A stretch of DNA of 64,000 bases from Ectocarpus siliculosus. Its lineage: Eukaryota; Sar; Phaeophyceae; Ectocarpales; Ectocarpaceae. Shown one piece after another: positions 24,839 to 37,300 of this stretch (its first letter is position 1; each line of letters opens with the position of its first letter). The stretch lies in assembly GCA_000310025.1 (NCBI GenBank), contig FN648938.1, positions 258,988-322,987 of the forward strand. The letters run 5' to 3'. A program made the position numbers and the translations under genes. The notes beneath the pieces were generated by a model that did no database searches, was not told the origin of the DNA, and was given only the letters and a program-made list of their open reading frames with translations.

Positions 24839-26804
24839 GGATAGTTGGGGTTGCCCCGTTGACCGCAAGGGAGGTCCCGTCACCGGTAAGGGCGAGACAC
24901 GACAAGAAAGAGAGGGGCCGGGGGGCACAGGCTGACCCGTGTTTTTCATGAGAAGGTATTCTACCATCACCACCAACAACAACCACCACCACACCTGACG
25001 GACGGCGCCGTCGGATTGTGCAGCAGGCAGGCGATCTCTGCGATGATTCGGGGGTAAAAGACAATGGCGCACAGGGCAACTCGCTGACCAAGAGAAGCCG
25101 CTACCTAGAAGCCGTATCTGAAACTGATTGTAGTTGCAGTCCGTGACAATGCTGTAGCTCGGCTCGTCCACGCGTCGTGTTTAGCAGCGGGGTTCGTGGC
25201 ATTTCTCTACCACTGCACGTGGGTATACGATCAGCATCTCGGGCCAGCAGCGAAACAAACAAAAACAGTTCAAACAACATGCGACACCAAGGGCCCGCCT
25301 TCCCTTGTTGAGCGTCCTTCGAACCACAAGTCAAAGCAGCAGCAGACAGCAGTGTGGGATGGAGAAACGGCGCGCCTAACGCCAACCAAACCCACCGATG
25401 TCGTCAGACGCCGTGTTGAGCAGCAGGCTCGCGATCTCCAGGTAGTGGTGCGGCAGGGGAGTGAAGACCGCGGCGTCCTCTCTCTCTCTCCGGAGCACTT
25501 GCTCCAGGTAGCCCACCGACATGAAGGAGGGGCACGCGATCTGGCACCTGGAGAGTTGGGTGCCGAATGAGTGTGCCGTCATTTTGGTGTTGGTTTGTTT
25601 TCGTTGCTTTGCTGAGGTCGCGATATTCGATGCTGGGGGGGGGGCGTATTCACGTGTTGCTTGCCTTAGCGCTTAGACTATTTGATGTTTGATGCGGAGG
25701 GAGAAGAAAGAGCGTGTGGGGTTCGCTCAGGCGTGCATTTTCAGCGAGGTCCAGACATAGTCAGTACTCGATGTATCCTGCTGTACGCCGGGAGCCGTGT
25801 ATTCAGATCATGACAAAGTCTGTCCCGGGTACGACGAGGGTGGGCATCCGGCAATCGCCTTGCTGTGTGATATGTTGTGGTGTGTTGCAGCAAAGGGTGG
25901 ACACGGGGACGGCTACAAATTGAGGAGCCGTGACGTGTCGCACCTACGTTTGGACACTATGGTAAAATCCCCCTCGCCCGGGCGGAAGGTGGGGGCGTTT
26001 CGTTAACTACAATGGCGGACTGCAACAAGCTGCCGCAACGACCTGTCGGATATACAACTCACCGCACATTTGCTGAGCTTTTTGCCGCTTGCAGTGCGAG
26101 GGGAAACCCCACCACCATCAACACGGAGCTATTCTCTCTCCGGCAGGACATGCACCTAATTGTTCTGGGTTCGACCCCCACCGTCGGTAAAAACTCACAA
26201 ACTGTTGTATGCTTCTACTTCTGTATGCATCAATGTTCGTGAACGACAATTCAAAGTACCGTAGGTTGCGTAAGATACCACACCCTCTGGACCAAAAACA
26301 CGTTCAGCTACCCACGACGATGCCGAAATCAAATCGTACGATATCTGAATGCCTTCGGCGAGACGGTTCCAACGCCGCCGTTTTCGGCGCAGAGTCACTG
26401 TTGTCCTAGTTATCGAGAAAGTCGAGCTTAGAATACCAGTCAACGAGGCGTGATATCTAACGTGCGGCATATGACGAAGGTGTGCACATGGTTTCAAATT
26501 TCAAACTTGTCTTACTAAATGGGAGCTTGTAAACAACTCTCACAAACCAAAATGCATGAAACAATAGCATCGATGCTCCATACGTAGCACACCACACTCA
26601 CTTCTGTCTCTTCTTGAGGGTGATAGCCAGCCACAGCGGCACCTTCGCCCGTGCCTGTGGCACGAAGGGACCGAAGTCGCCTTGGATCAGATGCAGCGGG
26701 CCGTGTTTGAATTTGGGAACGATCTCGATGAGCGCATCCTCGGCAATGAACTCCAACTCTGCGGCTGTCAGCTGGGCCAGCCCTCCGGAATCAGCAGAAG
26801 GCAT
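23522..26804 (-). CDS. GINS2: DNA replication complex GINS subunit Psf2
   Basis: Four minus-strand exons: 26602-26804 (ATG at 26804), 25396-25547, 24149-24258, 23522-23821 (stop). Phases match at every junction, giving 254 residues. Psf2 is one of four GINS subunits; with Cdc45 and Mcm2-7 it forms the CMG replicative helicase in the nucleus. Diagnostic segments are TAAELEFIAEDALIEIVP, GDFGPFVPQARAKVPLWLA, FMSVGYLEQVL with FTPLPHHYLEIASLLLNTA, RVRTLLEDVENVRRAKM, and AMELLPVRSFFAEALASLY. The human protein is about 185 residues. The extra length is a C-terminal Gly/Ala/Glu-rich tail of about 70 residues, probably disordered. The gene is divergent from cyclin B, with 478 bp between the start codons. 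Confidence 0.93.
24807..24836. repeat. (CT)n microsatellite in GINS2 intron 2
   Basis: A run of about fourteen CT units. It lies in the intron between GINS2 exons 25396-25547 and 24149-24258. It is unlikely to be functional beyond resembling a pyrimidine tract on the plus strand. Confidence 0.85.
26272..26461. mobile_element. Short inverted-repeat (MITE-like) element, related copy
   Basis: The left end is AAGATACCACACCCTCTGGACC and the right end includes GAGGCGTGATATCT. The interior has AACGCCGCCGTTTTCGGCGC, as in the copy at 6363. It lies in intron 1 of GINS2. Confidence 0.5.
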
Positions 26805-27282
26805 GGTCTGTCGTGTGGTGCGTGGGCGCGTCACCACCTGCAACAGCCTACAGGTTTGTCTCAGTCAACCAACAGGCTGCGACGCACGCCACAGCAAATG
26901 TGATCCTAGAGAGGGGGCACGGTGGATGAGAACGCATGGTACGGGGGCTACGCGGGCGGAAATTCCAGCAGTTGAGTTGTGAGTTGCCATGCCAACGCTG
27001 CCAGTCTGCCAGTACTCCATCTTTCCAGGTTCCACTCACTCAACGACTTCTTCACGGCGCCGAACGCTGTGATAGTTTGCTGCTCCTTCTCCTGCTATCC
27101 AGCATTGACTAGTGGACAGCAGATTGAGCGCGTCCCCTGGCAGGAAATTCCCTCGCCCTCTTTTTTGTCAGTTGGTCAAATTTGGAAAATTCACGCTGAC
27201 TTGACTGTCCAGGGAATTCAACGGGCTTTGTTGTAAATCGACAACAGCAGCAGCACAGCAGCAACGGCATCCACTTCAAAGC
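26805..27282. promoter_or_regulatory. Shared divergent promoter region, GINS2 / cyclin B
   Basis: Only 478 bp separate the two start codons, so both core promoters and 5' UTRs must lie here. AACGG cores resembling plant M-phase (MSA) elements are visible at 27217-27226 (TTCAACGGGC) and 27263-27267, both on the cyclin side. GGCGCC, a possible E2F-like core, occurs near 27057. The motif assignments are speculative; the bidirectional layout itself is directly seen. Confidence 0.5.
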
Positions 27283-27718
27283 ATGGCGAGGTCTAGCGGC
27301 AGAAGGAAAGCAGCCACGGAAAGTGGCGGCGGTGGCAGCAGCAGCAACAGCAGCAGCGCTAGGAAAGACGCGGCTGAGGCCGCGCCGAGAAAGATGAGGC
27401 TGCGCCGGCGGCCCGCGCTCGCAGACATCAGCGCCGCCGTTGGCAACAACCAAGGAAGTGGTGCTGCTGCTGGAGCAGGTGCTGGGTCGAAGCCTGGCGC
27501 ACGGAAAACGGTGAGATGCCAAGCTTGTTGCTGGGTTGGTTGCAATACACTAGCGAGACACAGGATAGCCCTGGGGCACGGCAAAGTGTGCACATGCTTG
27601 GTTGGTTTCGCCAACTGCTGCTCTGCTGCTGCTGTGAAAACCTGCTTTGCTTCGTCCGCCCATCTAATATTTTTGAAATCGTTTTTATTTCAAACTTCAG
27701 GAACGGAGGCAGGCGCCG

Positions 27719-27753
<35 letters not shown>

Positions 27754-30700
27754 TGATGCGCGACAGCAGCGTATCCTTGATCCTCTCTCTGCTCTGACAC
27801 CCTTCAGCTGCCGCCTGTCACTGCCCTACACTCGCAGCGAAAGCGAAAAGCATCGGACAGCGGGGTAGCGGCGGCGGCGGCGGCCCAAGATCCTCCTCCC
27901 CGGCCTACCAGCGGCCACCGCCGCCAACAAGCGTCCTCGGCTTCCTCGTCCTCCGCTGCCGGCACCGCCGTTGTCTCCGAAGGCGAAGACGAAGAGGAGG
28001 AAGAAGAGGAGCACGACGGCCGGCGGCAGCGGCAAACTCGTGCGCCGCGGCGGGCAAGCCGAGACGCCTCCGCTCCCTCACACGCCGGCAGGAGCAGCAG
28101 CAGCAGGAAGGGAAGCGGCGGCAGCGAGGGGTTAGCGGCGGCGGCGGCGGCGGCGGCGGCGGCAACCGCGTCCTTGATAGCGGAGGCGGCGGCGAGGGAA
28201 GCGCGGCTGAAGAGATGTAAGGTGCCCCCGTCCGAGGTCTCCGAGCACGACGTCGTCGATAGGGATGACCCCATCGCCTGCGCCGAGTACGCGATGGACA
28301 TGTACAAGCGATACAAGGAGCTAGAGGTACGGATGGATGCGTCGGTCCAAGTCGTTTCCTCCGTAGATAAGATGGTGTCATAACGGGGAGAGTGTGATGA
28401 AAGGCCGTGATCTTTGGATCGCGTTTTGTTGTGCTACGCGCACACACTCACAAACAAGGGGGCCTGCCGGGTCAACGCTCTCTCGGCATGTATATGCACT
28501 AACAAACGCGGCGGAAATTGAAATTTTGAAAATCGCGCGTGTTTGGTACGTTTTCGCAACAAGCGTGCAGTGGAGGCGCATGTACTGCTGCTGCACGCGC
28601 TGCCCGTGTTTGATCTTGTCGGAACAAACACCTAGCGGTGTACGTTTAGAAACAGATGTGACGTGTATGTGTGGCCCTACGCTACTTTTGCCGCTTTTCA
28701 ATTTTAAAATTTGAAATCGTCGTTCACCTTGGATGGATCCTTGTAAAGGTCGGGAAGGTCAAAACCCATGCTATGCTTGTATGCATACGGAAGCCTGCTC
28801 GTGCACACTTGCAAGCCCCCAGTAGGGTGCTGAGTCCGAAGGGAAACGTGCTTCGTGTTGTATCCCTTCAGATACCGCACGATGCACAGGCATCGATAAC
28901 TCAAAAGTCAATACTCAATCAATGTAAGAGTTTCGAGGGTCCTGCCGAAAACCGGGCACATGAAGGTCCGGCCGCCTAACTACCTACGGGAGCCACCGCC
29001 TGACTCGTGTCTACGCAGCATTTTTATTTGAAACCGCACTACATACTCCTCCAGCAGTCCTCTGATAAGGGATTCGTGGATCTAGACTCATGCGATCTTC
29101 CGCACAAGAGACGTCGCCCAACTGGTTGTATCTCGAGGTTCTATCTGCTTGACTTGTGCCGGCTTGCCGGGGCTGCCGCGCTTCTTACGGGGCCCCTGTC
29201 CCCAGATATGTATTGCGTCCGCCAAGACCCCTTTCTTTCGAGCACACAGCAGTCTGTTTGGTTCTCATGTTTCTTGGGGTGTTGCTGTCTCCTCATGTCG
29301 TGAAGCAATTGATTTTTTAACCCTCTCTCCTCCTCCTCCCCCCTCCTCCTTTCTGCGTGCGCCGCAACAACAAACTTGGCGGTAATTCATACTTTTCGCA
29401 GGAGAAGTACACCCCGACCGTGTACATGCACACGCAGGTCGACATCAACTGCAAGATGCGCGCCATCCTGATCGACTGGATCGTGGAGGTGCACCTCAAG
29501 TTCAAGCTGGCGGACCCGACGCTGTACCTGACGTGCCACATCATCGACCGCTTCTGCATGCAGGAGAACGTGCACAGAAGCAAGCTGCAGCTGGTCGGGG
29601 TCACCGCCCTGCTGATCGCCTGCAAGTACGAGGAGATCTTCCCGACCGAGGTGGGTGGGGGGGCTCTATGTGTGGGAAAGATACTGGCGGGGGTTTCTGA
29701 CTGCTCCAGCTACAATTTATGCAACTAAACGTACACGGCTCTTGCGTGTCTACTTCATGGGTGGGACAGGTGGGGGTGTGTGCAGACTGCTCCAGTTACA
29801 CTTGGAGCTCTTAACATTTAAGTGGCTTGATCTCGGCCGTTCTCTTCTTGTTCTTTTGGTCTCTTCCTTGCGCACGGGTGCATGTGGCCAGAATGTGCCT
29901 GTGTTTGTCTCCTCGTTTTGCCTTTTTGGGATATTCACGGCAGCGACGATCTGTGCATGTGCACCGAGCACGGAACATGATTCCTTACGACTTCGTACTA
30001 TTATTTTTCGGGGATTTCAAGCTCAGCACGTACCACTCGCTCGGCCGGCGGCAAACCACGTACATACATCAAAGTTCAATTTGTACTATTGTAAGCATCA
30101 CCGAAACATCCGCCGACATCAGGTTCGGGACTGCGTGTACATCACTGACCACGCCTATACGCGAGAGGAAGTGCTGGAGATGGAGCAAACGATCCTGCGC
30201 CGACTCAAGTTCGAGCTGACGGTGCCGACGCAGTGGACCTTTCTCGTGCGCTTCCTCAAGGTATGCCAGCTAAGCCTTGCGGCAGTTGTAGTACTGGCCA
30301 TCTGCCCTCGTGGGGACTGGGTGTTGCACGGAGGGCTATGTAGGCGCTCGGTTTTGAATGAATCGGGGTGGATTTTTTTTTTCATGATATGAGTGTTGGA
30401 AAAGTTCTTGATTTGACGGACGTGCGTATTTTCGTTTTTTTTGGCTCTCGCCCCCATGTGTGCTTCTGAGGCATCGTCTCTCACGCGTATGAAACTCGTA
30501 CATGTTGTTAATACACCCGATGCCGAGCGATTATTTCCTCACGCCGGCATGGCTCTGTTCATGGGTGCTGCTGCTGTACGTGCTGACTTTTATTCCGTGG
30601 TAGATCGCCAAGGCCACCGACCGACAGCACCACCGCGCACAGTACTACCTTGAGCGGTGTCTCCAGGAGCACGAAGCGCTCTCGTTCCGGCCCTCCATGC

Positions 30701-31415
30701 TCGCCGCCGCGTCCGTGTTCCTGGCAAGGATCCCTGACTCCGGAATCAAAAACGCATGGGTGAGGAACTGGAGAAGAAGTACAATAAGTAAGCGGGAGAG
30801 GTGTGGACGCCCGTGTTATACGCTGTGAGCTCGATGCTTGGGTAACACGCTGCTACAGGTGCAGACTATTCACGGGGAGTCTTCTCGTTGTCTACTGGTC
30901 TGCAAGCATGCATGCTGCGACGCTATTCCAGACACGAATGTGATCTATCTGCGTCTGTCGTTGCCCAACGCGCACTCCTCGCAGTGCTGCACCGCTGCCG
31001 TCGCTAAGACAGACACCGAGCACACGTTTGTGTGGTTGCCCCCTCTCACGAGAGTCAACCGCAACCTAATGTATGCAGCCTTGTCACTATGTGCTGCCCC
31101 CCCCCCCCCCTCCTCCTTTTTACCGTACCCCCCCTCTCGGTAGCAAGTAGCTTATCTTTCCGCCCCGTTACCGTTGTCACACTGCTGCTGTCGATGCCTC
31201 AGCCGGACGCGCTTGCCAAGTTCTGCAACACCCCGCGGGAAGGGCTGGAGTGCTGCGCCCGCCTGATGATCAAGTTCCTGCTGGACGAGCCGGTGACGGC
31301 CTCCCAGCGGCACCTGGTGGCGGTGAAGAAGAAGTTCCTCGGTGAACGCTTCCTGGCGGTGGCCATCGACGACCTGCCCACGCTTCCCCGCAAGCCCAAC
31401 ATCGCGAGCAATTGA
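27283..31415 (+). CDS. G2/mitotic-specific B-type cyclin
   Basis: Six plus-strand exons, all phase 0: 27283-27510, 27808-28326, 29402-29650, 30123-30260, 30604-30759, 31203-31415 (stop TGA). Predicted length is 500 residues. B-type cyclins activate CDK1 for entry into mitosis. Residues 43-50, RPALADIS, fit the destruction box (RxxLxxI) that directs APC/C-mediated proteolysis. A basic, Ala/Ser/Glu-rich linker follows to about residue 230. The N-terminal cyclin box starts near [20 protein letters not shown] and contains [13 protein letters not shown] (268 on), the CDK-binding and hydrophobic-patch region. [20 protein letters not shown] and [17 protein letters not shown] complete it. The C-terminal cyclin box runs through exons 5-6 and ends near residue 500. 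The long linker gives extra length over the animal family. The start was chosen at the first ATG upstream of the destruction box. Confidence 0.95.
27722..27751. repeat. (CT)n microsatellite in cyclin B intron 1
   Basis: About fifteen CT units, 56 bp before the exon 2 acceptor (CCTTCAG at 27801-27807). It may add to the polypyrimidine tract of that intron. Confidence 0.85.
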
Positions 31416-32446
31416 GTTGCCGCCGCCGCCGCCGCCGCCGCTGCTGCTGCCGCGGCTGCTGTTGTGATGATCTTGGAGTCCGTCCTGGCGACAATGACTT
31501 ATACTATAGTGTGTACGAGGGATCTTCCGGTTGGGTAGGGTGTGGTGTGCTTGACCCTAGTCTTGACGTTCTGACTCTCTGTTTTGTTTTGTTTTTACCC
31601 GCTGCTGCGCCTTGTCAGTCCCCACACCGCAAGCGACTGGTCTGCTTGGAGATTTTGCTTGAGCTTACAATATGCCTGTAGCACAAGGCCTTCGTTTTTC
31701 GGTTTTTTTTTTTCCTGTGCTGATTGAGACTTGGCCTCCAGCCAACTCCTCCCGACGACTTTGTACAAGACGTGGACGAAATGAGGTGTAGCTTCAGTTC
31801 GTGAATGTTGAAGCTTTGCTTGTTGTCGTTTTGTTCTTTTTGATTACCCCAGCCCTGCCGAAAACAACAAACGCGGCGAAGAGTGGGCAATATCGAGATG
31901 TTACTGATTCTGTTGTTGTGAGTGGACTGGGTGTGGGTTGCCGGGGGGACGGGAGGGGGGCTATGCGCGCACCTCTATACCCAACTTGACTTGCTCACCA
32001 CCGCAAACCACGATCAGTGCGAACGCGGGAATCAACGCGATTGTTGAGTCTTGAGCTAAGCTTGCCATTCACGTGGTTGTTGCGCAACGCTGGTGTTGTT
32101 TTGTCTTGCCGCAACGAGACAGCTGACTGGCTTAAAAGAGAAGACTGGCACTGTGGTGTTGAACCTGTTGGTCGTGGGTGTTGGCTTTGCCATACGCCGG
32201 CAGTTAGCGGTGGATGCTCTGCTGCTGCGTTGTTGGTGGTTGGTGTCAGAAGAGCGAAAAGAGAAAAGAGGCAAGAACCAAAGGAAGGTTGGGTGAGAGA
32301 GCAGATGGGTTGTTGGTGTCTGCTACGCCGACACAAGTACGTCCTGCCATGATTCTTGAATTGTTTTGGGGGTCGTTGAAGAGTGTCAAAGGGGAAAACA
32401 AGGCATTTGCGTAGCCGGCGGGGAACGAAGGGCGGGGTGGGCGTCC

Positions 32447-32482
<36 letters not shown>

Positions 32483-34391
32483 CTGCCGTCGCTGCTGCCT
32501 CGTGGGGGGGGCTGCTGCCGGCAGGCGATGGGTGGGTCGTCTGCTGCGCTCGTGAGGAAGTTGCGCCTGCGATCCGAGCCAAGTCGAGTCTCCGTACAAC
32601 GGAGAGGAAGGGGGGGGGGGGGCTAGAGACTTTTGTTTCTGCGGGTACTTGGTAGCAGAAGTTCTGGGCCGTTTTGGTCGGACCGAGAGATGACATTACC
32701 GTGTCGGAGAAGATTTTGGGTGTGTAGTTGTACTCGATTAGTTGGAACGTCGTTTTAGAAGTAAAGAAAAAAAAATCGCGCGGTGTGACGAGGGGAGAAT
32801 GGGAGCGCCATACCACGACAAACCCGTGTGTGTTGGGGGGTTCTTGTGGGTTTTCACGTCTTGATGGGGTTTTCGTTCGTGGTGTGGGTAGGGGAAGGTG
32901 TGCTGTGTGAAACGCTCCGAGTAGGCTATACCATCGAGAAAAATGAGGGCGAACAAAAGCTTAGTATTAGTAGGAAATTACCGGTTGTTGTGGTGTGCGT
33001 GTTTCAGGCGTGGGTTCTCCGCTCGCTGGTCGCCTTGGCCCCTGTGGAGGGGAGATCAAGGATTCGGCCACCGAGGTTAGAAAAGAAATGGGGCAGAGCG
33101 CACGGTGCCGTGTAAGCGCAACACTCTCATTAGGAAAACCTGTGTTGTATTGTAGAGTGGGGATTGGCCGGGCGTACAGCCGATCCGCCTTCGGTCGGTG
33201 TGGGAGGGCGAAAGGGGTTTTGTTTGGGGTTCCGGTGAGAGGCCTTTTTGGCGGCTGAGTGTTGCTGGTGCTTTCTTTGTTGTGGTTTTGATTTTTCCTT
33301 CTCTAGCGCCCCCCTCGTCATCGTTGTCGAGACTGACTGCCGGCCTCTCTCTCTCTCTGGTCAAGTTCATTATGGTGGTTCTTTTATCGTCGACTTGACG
33401 CGAGGAGTGGGTGGATTTAGGCAGAGGTTGTGGTTTGGGTCAGTCGCGTGTGGGACGTTCGTGTAGCATATCATCTACGCGTGCTCCCACGGCGCCGAAC
33501 AAGGCTGTTCGGTACCAAGGTGTTTTGCGCAGTTTGTCGCTCGCGCAACTTTGGCAGTACCGGAAGGCAAGGAAAGTTCTAGTGCTCTGTATTCGGTTTC
33601 CTTGATAGCCGAGGCGTGCCAATGTTCGAGCGCCAGCGGTAGTCATTGCTTACATAGCGGTTGTCCACTTTCCACTGTGCCACGATGGGGGATACCCGGT
33701 ACATTTGTCGCTTTCGAAAGGAATGAAAAAAAAAAGTTACACACCGAAGGGATGCCATAATACCTGACTCGTACAGAAACGGAAGGGAACATCGCGAAGT
33801 TTTCAGGTGCACCCAAATGGCGTTAATCGTTAATTATGCCTCCCAACTAACCCCCCTGCCGCGAAATGTTCCTCTGTTCGAGGGTGATGAGTGCAAATAC
33901 ATACGCACAGCAGTGCACTCCAGCGCTATGGGCATGGGTAGCTCCATGTCTGTTTCTCCATCGCATGTGTTGCCAACCCCCCCCACAGTATGCTCAATGC
34001 TTTCCACACACACGGAACGCCGAGGAACGGCGACGTACGGCCTTTATTAGGGAAGGCCCAAAATTACAAAATTACGGATCCATCCGGAGTGGAAACTACA
34101 ACATGCCGTTCTGCTTCTTCTACCAAGCCCATGTGTGCCTCACGCAGCTCAGCATATGACTTCAGTCGGTCGTCTTCCAATCCAAAAGTGGTTCGAAGCC
34201 ACACACATGTCAATTCCCGAAATTCCAAGTGGTGTCGCGAAAAAGCGCAACATCCTTTTGCAGGTGACATCGACACATGACCGTGTGTCCAAGATATTAC
34301 CTATCCCATCGTGACTCATGTACGGGATTTTCGTGAGGGATGTCTTCCAGCGCGTGTACCCCCTACTTCTTCAACAATGGCAATGCGTCAA
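31416..34391. other. Intergenic region without supported gene
   Basis: Spacer between the convergent cyclin B stop and the stop of the minus-strand gene at 34392. It contains GCC/GCT runs just after the cyclin stop, a CTG-rich microsatellite at about 32452-32500, and T- and G-rich low-complexity DNA. A long minus-strand open frame at 31995-32816 is largely the antisense of these repeats. No splice-supported exon was found. Confidence 0.6.
32452..32505. repeat. (CTG)n-rich microsatellite
   Basis: Imperfect CTG/TTG/CCG triplets. They produce polyalanine, polyleucine or polyglutamine in the various frames and therefore inflate open frames on both strands. Confidence 0.8.
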
Positions 34392-37300
34392 TCAAAATCC
34401 CTTCACGGCGGCGTCGTAGTCAAGCCCCCTAGTCCAGTACACCAAATCTTCCAGGCTAGAGCTGTCCGCGCACCAAGCAGGGGCGACGGCGGCGGCCGCA
34501 GGAGAAGGGGCCGCCAACCCGAAGCCCGCAGAGAAATCCCCGATTTTTCTGTCTAGAGGCGACAGCCCCCCTTCCGACGCCGACATGACACCACAACCTG
34601 GAACAACGCCAATACCATTTCCGGCGTGGGTCCCAATACTTCCTTTACGGTACGGCTCGGGAGGGAGGGGTTCTTGTTGTCGCCGGGCCGCCACCGCCGC
34701 CTCTTCCGTTGTCGTAGCCGGAGAAAATACGCCGGCGTGGGAACCTTCCCACCCCCCCGGCGCTTCAGCGAAACCGATAACTCCGTCCAACGAAGAAGAA
34801 TCCTCTTCCCTCCGTGGACGGGGCCTTTCTGCGTCGCAATCGGCGCTGCTACTTGCAATGTCGCCCTTTTGGCTGCTGTCGCTGCCGCCACCATCACCAA
34901 TACCACCAGCAGCGCTATGCACAGCTGCCGAGGCATTCTCATCCTTCTCGGCGAAGTTTCCGGCAGCCGCCGCCCCGTCCGGATAACTTTGCGGCGCCCA
35001 GCTACTGCCTTCGCTTGCCGCTGGGTTTACAGCAGGTTCTTGGAGCAACTCAGCCTCCTGAAATCGAAACAGGAGTGTCAGGGGGAAACGCATCGCCCCG
35101 TTAGACGGGTACAAACCGATGAACCTGTTAAGGCCGAAAATACTGCATATCACACCAGTTTAGCCAGGCGTTCCCTCCCGGAAAAACCAAGGTACAGTAG
35201 GCCCATACACGACGTTATTCCATACGTTAACGTTTGGGTCTTTGACGAAAGCAGCATTGAATGGTTGGCGGTCTATCAAGAACGTGGCACGCCTAACTAG
35301 GTTGAGACTTCATCAGTACGAATCACTTCGAGGGCACATCCTGTGCACCACGTGATCCTACATGCCGGCAGTATCTTCAACCTTGCTTTCGAACGCTACG
35401 GACGATGCAAACATGACCTTCTCTTAAATCATATGGGGGAAATTTCGGTAGAGTTTGAGTTTTTGCAGGTGTGGCTTGTTCGAGCAAGGAACAGGTGTCG
35501 CTACAGCATGAGACGGTGCTGCAGCGTAAGCTTACGCGGAGTCGCCGTCGTAACAATATTGGGACACGGCGTATTTCAAGATTTCAAGAAGGACCGTTGG
35601 CCGACGAAACCGCCGAAACTACCGGGTGTAGGCCAAGAAATAGTAGGGGCATGTTATGTATCATGGATTAAGGGCGCGGGGGGGATCACAGTACCTCCTC
35701 TGAAAAATCCAGGAAACGCCTGCATGTCTCGGTTTTCCAAAGTCTAACTGCAGTACGAAACTACCATCGTAAATTAACCGTCCGCAGCGGTCGCTTGTGT
35801 ACAATGTTAGTAGCTGAGGTTGTACCCCTTGCGATACACTACAGACTAGCGGTCCGCGATTTTCCAAACGATCCTTCTATCATCGAGTTCGGTGAGCTAC
35901 AAGCTAGATTTTTGAAGCTGCTGTGCGGTCCAATTGTGAAACGCTTCAAGCACCTTTGCCTAAAGGCTGGACATGCATATTCATGACCCTAGGCATTCAA
36001 ATCGACAATGGCGACCAGCTGGATATATGAGGGAAGAGCTGCGCTGAAGTTCGCGGCCCCATACACTCACATAGGCGGTGATTCGTGTTCACCGTGTGCT
36101 TGAAGCGTTTCAAAATTGGACCGCACAGCAGCTTCAAAAATCTAGCTTGTAGCTCACCGAACTCGATGATAGAAGGATCGTTTGGAAAATCGCGGACCGC
36201 TAGTCTGTAGTGTATCGCAAGGGGTACAACCTCAGCTACTAACATTGTACACAAGCGACCGCTGCGGACGGTTAATTTGCGATGGTAGTTTCGTACTGGA
36301 GTTAGAATTTGGAAAACCGAGACATGCAGGCGTTTCCAGGCGTTTCCTGTTTTTTTGAAGAGGAAGTACTGCGATCCCCCCCGCGCCCTTAAGCAGCGCA
36401 TTGCTCGCAGGAAACTTACTTGAACGTTATGGTGAAATTGGAACAAGTCAGGCTGAGCCCACCAACGTACTACCGGGTTTGAGTCTGAATCATGTGTGTG
36501 GCGCTTTTGTACAGCGTGGCAAACCGCTGTTCCAGCAATGACTGTCGCAGAAAGAGAGTCCTCTCCTACCTCGTTAGCCGATCCGTGCCGCCGCCCAGCG
36601 GCCCCCCCTATCAACCTCCCGCTCCCGCCGCCAAAATATTTCTCTACCTGCCGAATTCGGCTCTCGGTTAGCTCAAGATCGGGAATATTGACAGCCGCTT
36701 CGCCGTGATCGAAAGTAGAACCTGTGTCGTCAGCAAATGTTTTTGTTACATCGTAATCTCCTCGGTCCTCCTGCCTGGTAATGTCCATCTCATCGCCAGT
36801 ACCACCCGGCAACTTCGAGCGAACGCTGCCGCTGAAGACGACGTTGTTGGCCCTGTTGCCGAGTGGGGTAATTCCCGGTGCGCCACCTGGTGGCCGAGGG
36901 CTCCGTGATGGCCCTTCCTGTGCGTTGCTTTCTGTAGGGGGGTCTGCTGCATTTGCTACCGGAGAGCATCCGCTACCAGTATCCTCTTTTGCCATGTAGA
37001 CTGTTTTCATCCTTTCTAGAGTCTCCAATTTGGATGCTGCCGCAGCACCAGCGCTACTACGTCTCTCCGTCGCCGGAGGACAGCGTCGGAATTGGAGACT
37101 CGTTGGCGTCGCTGCCGCTCTTCTCTTCCACCTCCAGAACTGCTCAAAATCGGCCTTAAGGCCCGAAGGATCTCGCCTCCTTGCCATACGTAAAATCGCC
37201 GCCGTGGCTCCACCATCGTAGCCTCCTGCCGATGCTACCATTTCCTCCTCGGAGTTTCCATCAACGGCCGGGCCGAAGCCGGTGGGTGGCCTGCTACAAG

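Noticed and set aside
29655..30392. 245-codon plus-strand open frame
   Set aside because: It starts inside cyclin B exon 3 in another frame, reads through the intron and overlaps exon 4 partly out of context. The spliced cyclin model explains the region.
31995..32816. 273-codon minus-strand open frame
   Set aside because: It is largely the antisense of CTG-rich microsatellites and T-rich DNA. Composition is polyalanine and polyproline, with no domain and no splice partner. It lies in the spacer after cyclin B.
35997..36473. Last 159 codons of the unspliced 723-codon frame
   Set aside because: They follow a good donor (CCG|GTAGTA) and run into foldback copy B. The same peptide is read from copy A, so it is repeat sequence in an intron, not a protein domain.
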